10,865 bases of DNA from Kiritimatiellia bacterium. Its GTDB lineage: Bacteria; Verrucomicrobiota; Kiritimatiellia; RFP12; UBA1067. Position 1 is the first letter of the stretch; each line of letters opens with the position of its first letter. A program made the translations under genes and the position numbers. Under the pieces are notes generated by a model that did not search any database, was not told the origin of the DNA, and saw only the letters and a program-made list of their open reading frames with translations. The stretch lies in assembly GCA_017412325.1 (NCBI GenBank), contig JAFPYE010000076.1, forward strand, positions 1 through 10,865, given 5' to 3'. Positions 6,664-10,865 of this stretch are shown in pieces.

Positions 6664-7156
6664 GGTTGCTTTTTTCCTTTTTGGTTGTTCCCGTTTTAAA
6701 TTTGCGATACGTGACGTCCGCGTTCTTGAACATCGTCTTGACCGTGTCCAGGAAGGCGTAGTCGCCGCCGTAGACGACCTCGCGGATGCCCGAGTTGACG
6801 ATCAGCTTGGCGCAGGTGAGGCAGGGCGAGAGCGTGACGTAGATCGTCGCGCCGTCCAGGGCGATGCCGTGGAACGCCGCCTGGCAGATGGCGTTCTGCT
6901 CGGCGTGGACGCAGAGGCACTCCTCCAGATGCGTGCCGCTTTCCGCCGCGCCCGAGCAGCGGGGGCACCCGCCCGCAAAGCAGTTGGGCGTGCCGTGCGG
7001 CGTGCCGTTGTAGCCCGTCGAGAGGATGTGCCGGTCCTTGACGACGACGGCGGCGACGTGACGGCGCGAGCAGTTCGAGCGCTTGGCGGTCGCTTCCGCG
7101 ATCTCCATGAAGTACTCGTCCCAGCTGGGACGCGGATCTGGACATTTCCTTGCCAT
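6653..7156 (-). CDS. Deoxycytidylate (dCMP) deaminase, ComEB/T4-type
   Basis: This 167-residue zinc enzyme deaminates dCMP to dUMP and so feeds thymidylate synthesis in the cytoplasm. The zinc site is visible as HAEQNAI (H84 and proton-shuttle E86) and PCLTC (C112 and C115). Other family blocks are SNCSRRHVAAVVVKD (27-41), GYNGTPHG (48-55), ATIYVTLSPCLTCAKLIVNSGI (103-124) and VVYGG. A cysteine-rich stretch (C59, C64, C67, C80, C82) resembles the region that binds a structural zinc in relatives. The ATG at 7156 fits the usual N-terminal length; the reading frame upstream is antisense-like noise within gyrA. The start lies 14 bp after the gyrA stop and has no Shine-Dalgarno but has its own promoter-like -10. 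The lysine-rich C-terminus overlaps the tpiA ribosome binding site. Confidence 0.94.
   Translation of the reverse strand: MARKCPDPRPSWDEYFMEIAEATAKRSNCSRRHVAAVVVKDRHILSTGYNGTPHGTPNCFAGGCPRCSGAAESGTHLEECLCVHAEQNAICQAAFHGIALDGATIYVTLSPCLTCAKLIVNSGIREVVYGGDYAFLDTVKTMFKNADVTYRKFKTGTTKKEKSNHAH
6675..6679 (-). promoter_or_regulatory. Ribosome binding site of tpiA
   Basis: AAGGA on the minus strand lies 11 bases before the tpiA ATG in an A-rich stretch that also encodes the C-terminus of the deaminase. It is one of only two recognisable Shine-Dalgarno sites here and supports the 6663 start. Confidence 0.55.
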
Positions 7157-7164
7157 GGCCCAAT

Positions 7165-7170
7165 AGTATA

Positions 7171-7173
<3 letters not shown>
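7165..7173 (-). promoter_or_regulatory. Extended -10 promoter for the deaminase operon, overlapping the gyrA stop
   Basis: The minus strand reads TGATATACT. The hexamer TATACT (7165-7170) is preceded by TGA, as in an extended -10, and that TGA (7171-7173) is also the gyrA stop codon. Eight bases separate the hexamer from the deaminase ATG, predicting an almost leaderless mRNA. There is no convincing -35 at 16-18 bp. The same nonamer precedes gyrA and trpB, which strengthens the call. Confidence 0.5.
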
Positions 7174-9753
<2,580 letters not shown>

Positions 9754-9762
9754 AACTCGAAT

Positions 9763-9771
9763 AGTATATCA
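9763..9771 (-). promoter_or_regulatory. Extended -10 promoter of gyrA
   Basis: The minus strand carries TGATATACT, with TATACT at 9763-9768, ending 9 bases before the ATG. I see no good -35 at normal spacing, as expected for an extended -10 promoter. The predicted leader is about 2 bases. Confidence 0.55.
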
Positions 9772-9804
9772 TTTTTGGGCCCCTCCCGTCGCGCGCAAAC
9801 TGCA

Positions 9805-9825
9805 CGCCGCCGCATTGAGGCGGCG
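9805..9825. promoter_or_regulatory. Perfect 7-bp palindrome overlapping the trpB -35
   Basis: CGCCGCC (9805-9811) and GGCGGCG (9819-9825) are perfect reverse complements around a 7-base centre that contains most of the TTGAGG -35 box. It could be a repressor site controlling trpB. It is not followed by a T-run and lies upstream of trpB, so a terminator is unlikely. In such GC-rich DNA a chance match is possible. Confidence 0.35.
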
Positions 9826-9843
9826 GGGCGGATTTGATATACT
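9815..9843 (+). promoter_or_regulatory. Sigma70-like promoter of trpB
   Basis: -35 TTGAGG (9815-9820), a 17-bp spacer and -10 TATACT (9838-9843) are seen, the latter inside the extended form TGATATACT. The -10 ends 30 bases before the ATG, leaving a leader of about 23 bases that contains a ribosome binding site. Confidence 0.7.
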
Positions 9844-9859
9844 TTCACGTCCATCCGAC

Positions 9860-9865
9860 AAAGGA
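9860..9865 (+). promoter_or_regulatory. Ribosome binding site of trpB
   Basis: AAAGGA ends 8 bases before the ATG at 9874, an ordinary Shine-Dalgarno position. It decides the start and contrasts with the other genes here that have no such site. Confidence 0.7.
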
Positions 9866-9873
9866 ACAAAGCG

Positions 9874-10865
9874 ATGACGACAAGCGACGTGCCCTACAAG
9901 ACCTATCTGACCGAGAGCGAAGTGCCGCGCGCCTGGTACAACCTGCGCGCCGACATGAAGGTGAAGCCCGCGCCGCTCCTGAACCCCGCGACGCTGCAAC
10001 CCGTCACCGCCGCCGAGCTCGAGCGCGTCTTCTGCCGCGCACTCGTCCAGCAGGAGCTGGACGACACGACGCCCTTCATCCCGATCCCCGACGAAGTGCA
10101 GCGGTTCTACCGCATGTTCCGCCCGTCGCCGCTCATCCGCGCCTACTTCCTCGAGCGGGCGCTCGGCACGCCCGCGAAGATCTACTACAAGTTCGAGGGC
10201 AACAACACGTCCGGCTCGCACAAGCTCAACTCCGCCGTCGCGCAGGCCTACTACGCCAAGGCGCAGGGGCTCAAGGGCGTGACGACCGAGACGGGCGCGG
10301 GGCAGTGGGGGACGGCGCTGTCAATGGCCTGCGCGTTCTTCGGGCTCGACTGCCAGGTCTTCATGGTCAAGTGCAGCTACGAGCAGAAGCCCTTCCGCCG
10401 CGAGGTGATGCGCACCTACGGCGCCGAGGTGACGCCCTCGCCGTCGATGAAGACGAAAGTCGGCCAGGCGATCAACGCCGCGCACCCCGGCACGACCGGC
10501 TCGCTCGGCTGCGCGATCTCGGAGGCGGTCGAGGCGGCGGTCACGCAGGACGGCTACCGCTACGTGCTCGGCTCGGTGCTTGCGCAGGTGCTCCTCCACC
10601 AGTCCATCATCGGGCTGGAGGCCAAGGCCGCGTTCGACAAGCTCGGCGTCAAGCCCGACGTCGTCATCGGCTGCGCGGGCGGCGGCTCCAACCTCGGCGG
10701 GCTCATCGCGCCGTTCATGGGCGAGAAGCTGCGCGGCGAGCGCGACTGCCGCTTCGTCGCCGTCGAGCCGGCGAGCTGCCCGTCGCTCACGCGCGGCAGG
10801 TACGCGTACGACTACTGCGACACCGGGCGCATCTGCCCGCTCGCGAAGATGTACACCATCGGCGC
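9874..10865 (+). CDS. trpB: TrpB2-type tryptophan synthase beta chain (3'-truncated by window)
   Basis: The first 330 codons of a PLP enzyme that condenses indole with serine to make tryptophan are present; the gene runs off the right edge (family length is about 450). The PLP lysine is K117 in GSHKLNSA. ETGAGQWG (139-146) carries the catalytic glutamate E139, and GGGSN (269-273) is the phosphate-binding loop. RPSPLIRA, the N-terminal extension of about 80 residues, EQKPFRR and EPASCPSLTRG mark the TrpB2 subgroup, which often acts without a standard TrpA partner or salvages free indole. The ATG at 9874 has a ribosome binding site and promoter. No trpA or other trp gene is visible, but the downstream side is missing. 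Divergence from gyrA is probably positional. Confidence 0.95.
   Translation, partial: MTTSDVPYKTYLTESEVPRAWYNLRADMKVKPAPLLNPATLQPVTAAELERVFCRALVQQELDDTTPFIPIPDEVQRFYRMFRPSPLIRAYFLERALGTPAKIYYKFEGNNTSGSHKLNSAVAQAYYAKAQGLKGVTTETGAGQWGTALSMACAFFGLDCQVFMVKCSYEQKPFRREVMRTYGAEVTPSPSMKTKVGQAINAAHPGTTGSLGCAISEAVEAAVTQDGYRYVLGSVLAQVLLHQSIIGLEAKAAFDKLGVKPDVVIGCAGGGSNLGGLIAPFMGEKLRGERDCRFVAVEPASCPSLTRGRYAYDYCDTGRICPLAKMYTIG

Noticed and set aside
5851..6699. Open frame on the plus strand over tpiA
   Set aside because: It is the antisense shadow of a complete triosephosphate isomerase gene.

Overview
The window is a GC-rich, densely coded bacterial chromosome segment with eight protein genes, the last cut by the right edge. 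No phage, IS, CRISPR or RNA gene was recognised. The gene content is: a Ser/Thr kinase fused to a BspA-type leucine-rich-repeat ectodomain, a secreted GH16 glycoside hydrolase, a small membrane-anchored protein with a pilin-like layout, a TrpB2-type tryptophan synthase beta chain, and housekeeping gyrA and tpiA. This mix suggests the PVC superphylum, most likely a gut or sediment Kiritimatiellota/Lentisphaerota/Verrucomicrobiota relative. That is an inference from gene families and composition; no 16S or ribosomal protein is present to settle it.

Layout. Bases 1-156 hold no recognised gene but contain an AT-rich cluster of four AAATGCA boxes, two direct and two inverted. 157-831 (-) is an unknown membrane-anchored protein. 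906-2954 (-) is the kinase/LRR fusion. A 97-bp divergent promoter region separates it from a GH16 enzyme at 3052-3882 (+), which ends 6 bp from the convergent stop of the next cluster. 3889-7156 (-) is a compressed gene string, read in the order dCMP deaminase, triosephosphate isomerase, LRR lipoprotein, MATE transporter. Each junction in it overlaps (11, 8 and 4 bp), so it is very probably one operon. It lies 14 bp downstream of gyrA (7171-9753, -). gyrA diverges from trpB2 (9874 to the window end, +) across a 120-bp promoter region.

How the parts may work together. The kinase probably senses something outside the membrane through its LRR domain. It shares a promoter region with the GH16 gene, so a sensing/polysaccharide-degradation pairing is plausible but unproven. 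The gyrA-deaminase-tpiA-LRR-MATE string mixes housekeeping and envelope functions; tight translational coupling is the clearest link between them.

The most interesting signal is in the promoters. Five genes have a recognisable -10 hexamer ending only 6-13 bases before the ATG and no good Shine-Dalgarno, which predicts leaderless or almost leaderless mRNAs. trpB2, whose -10 lies 30 bases from its start, and the internal operon gene tpiA instead carry an AAGGA-type ribosome binding site. Several promoters share an extended -10 of the form TGATATACT, and one of these contains the gyrA stop codon.
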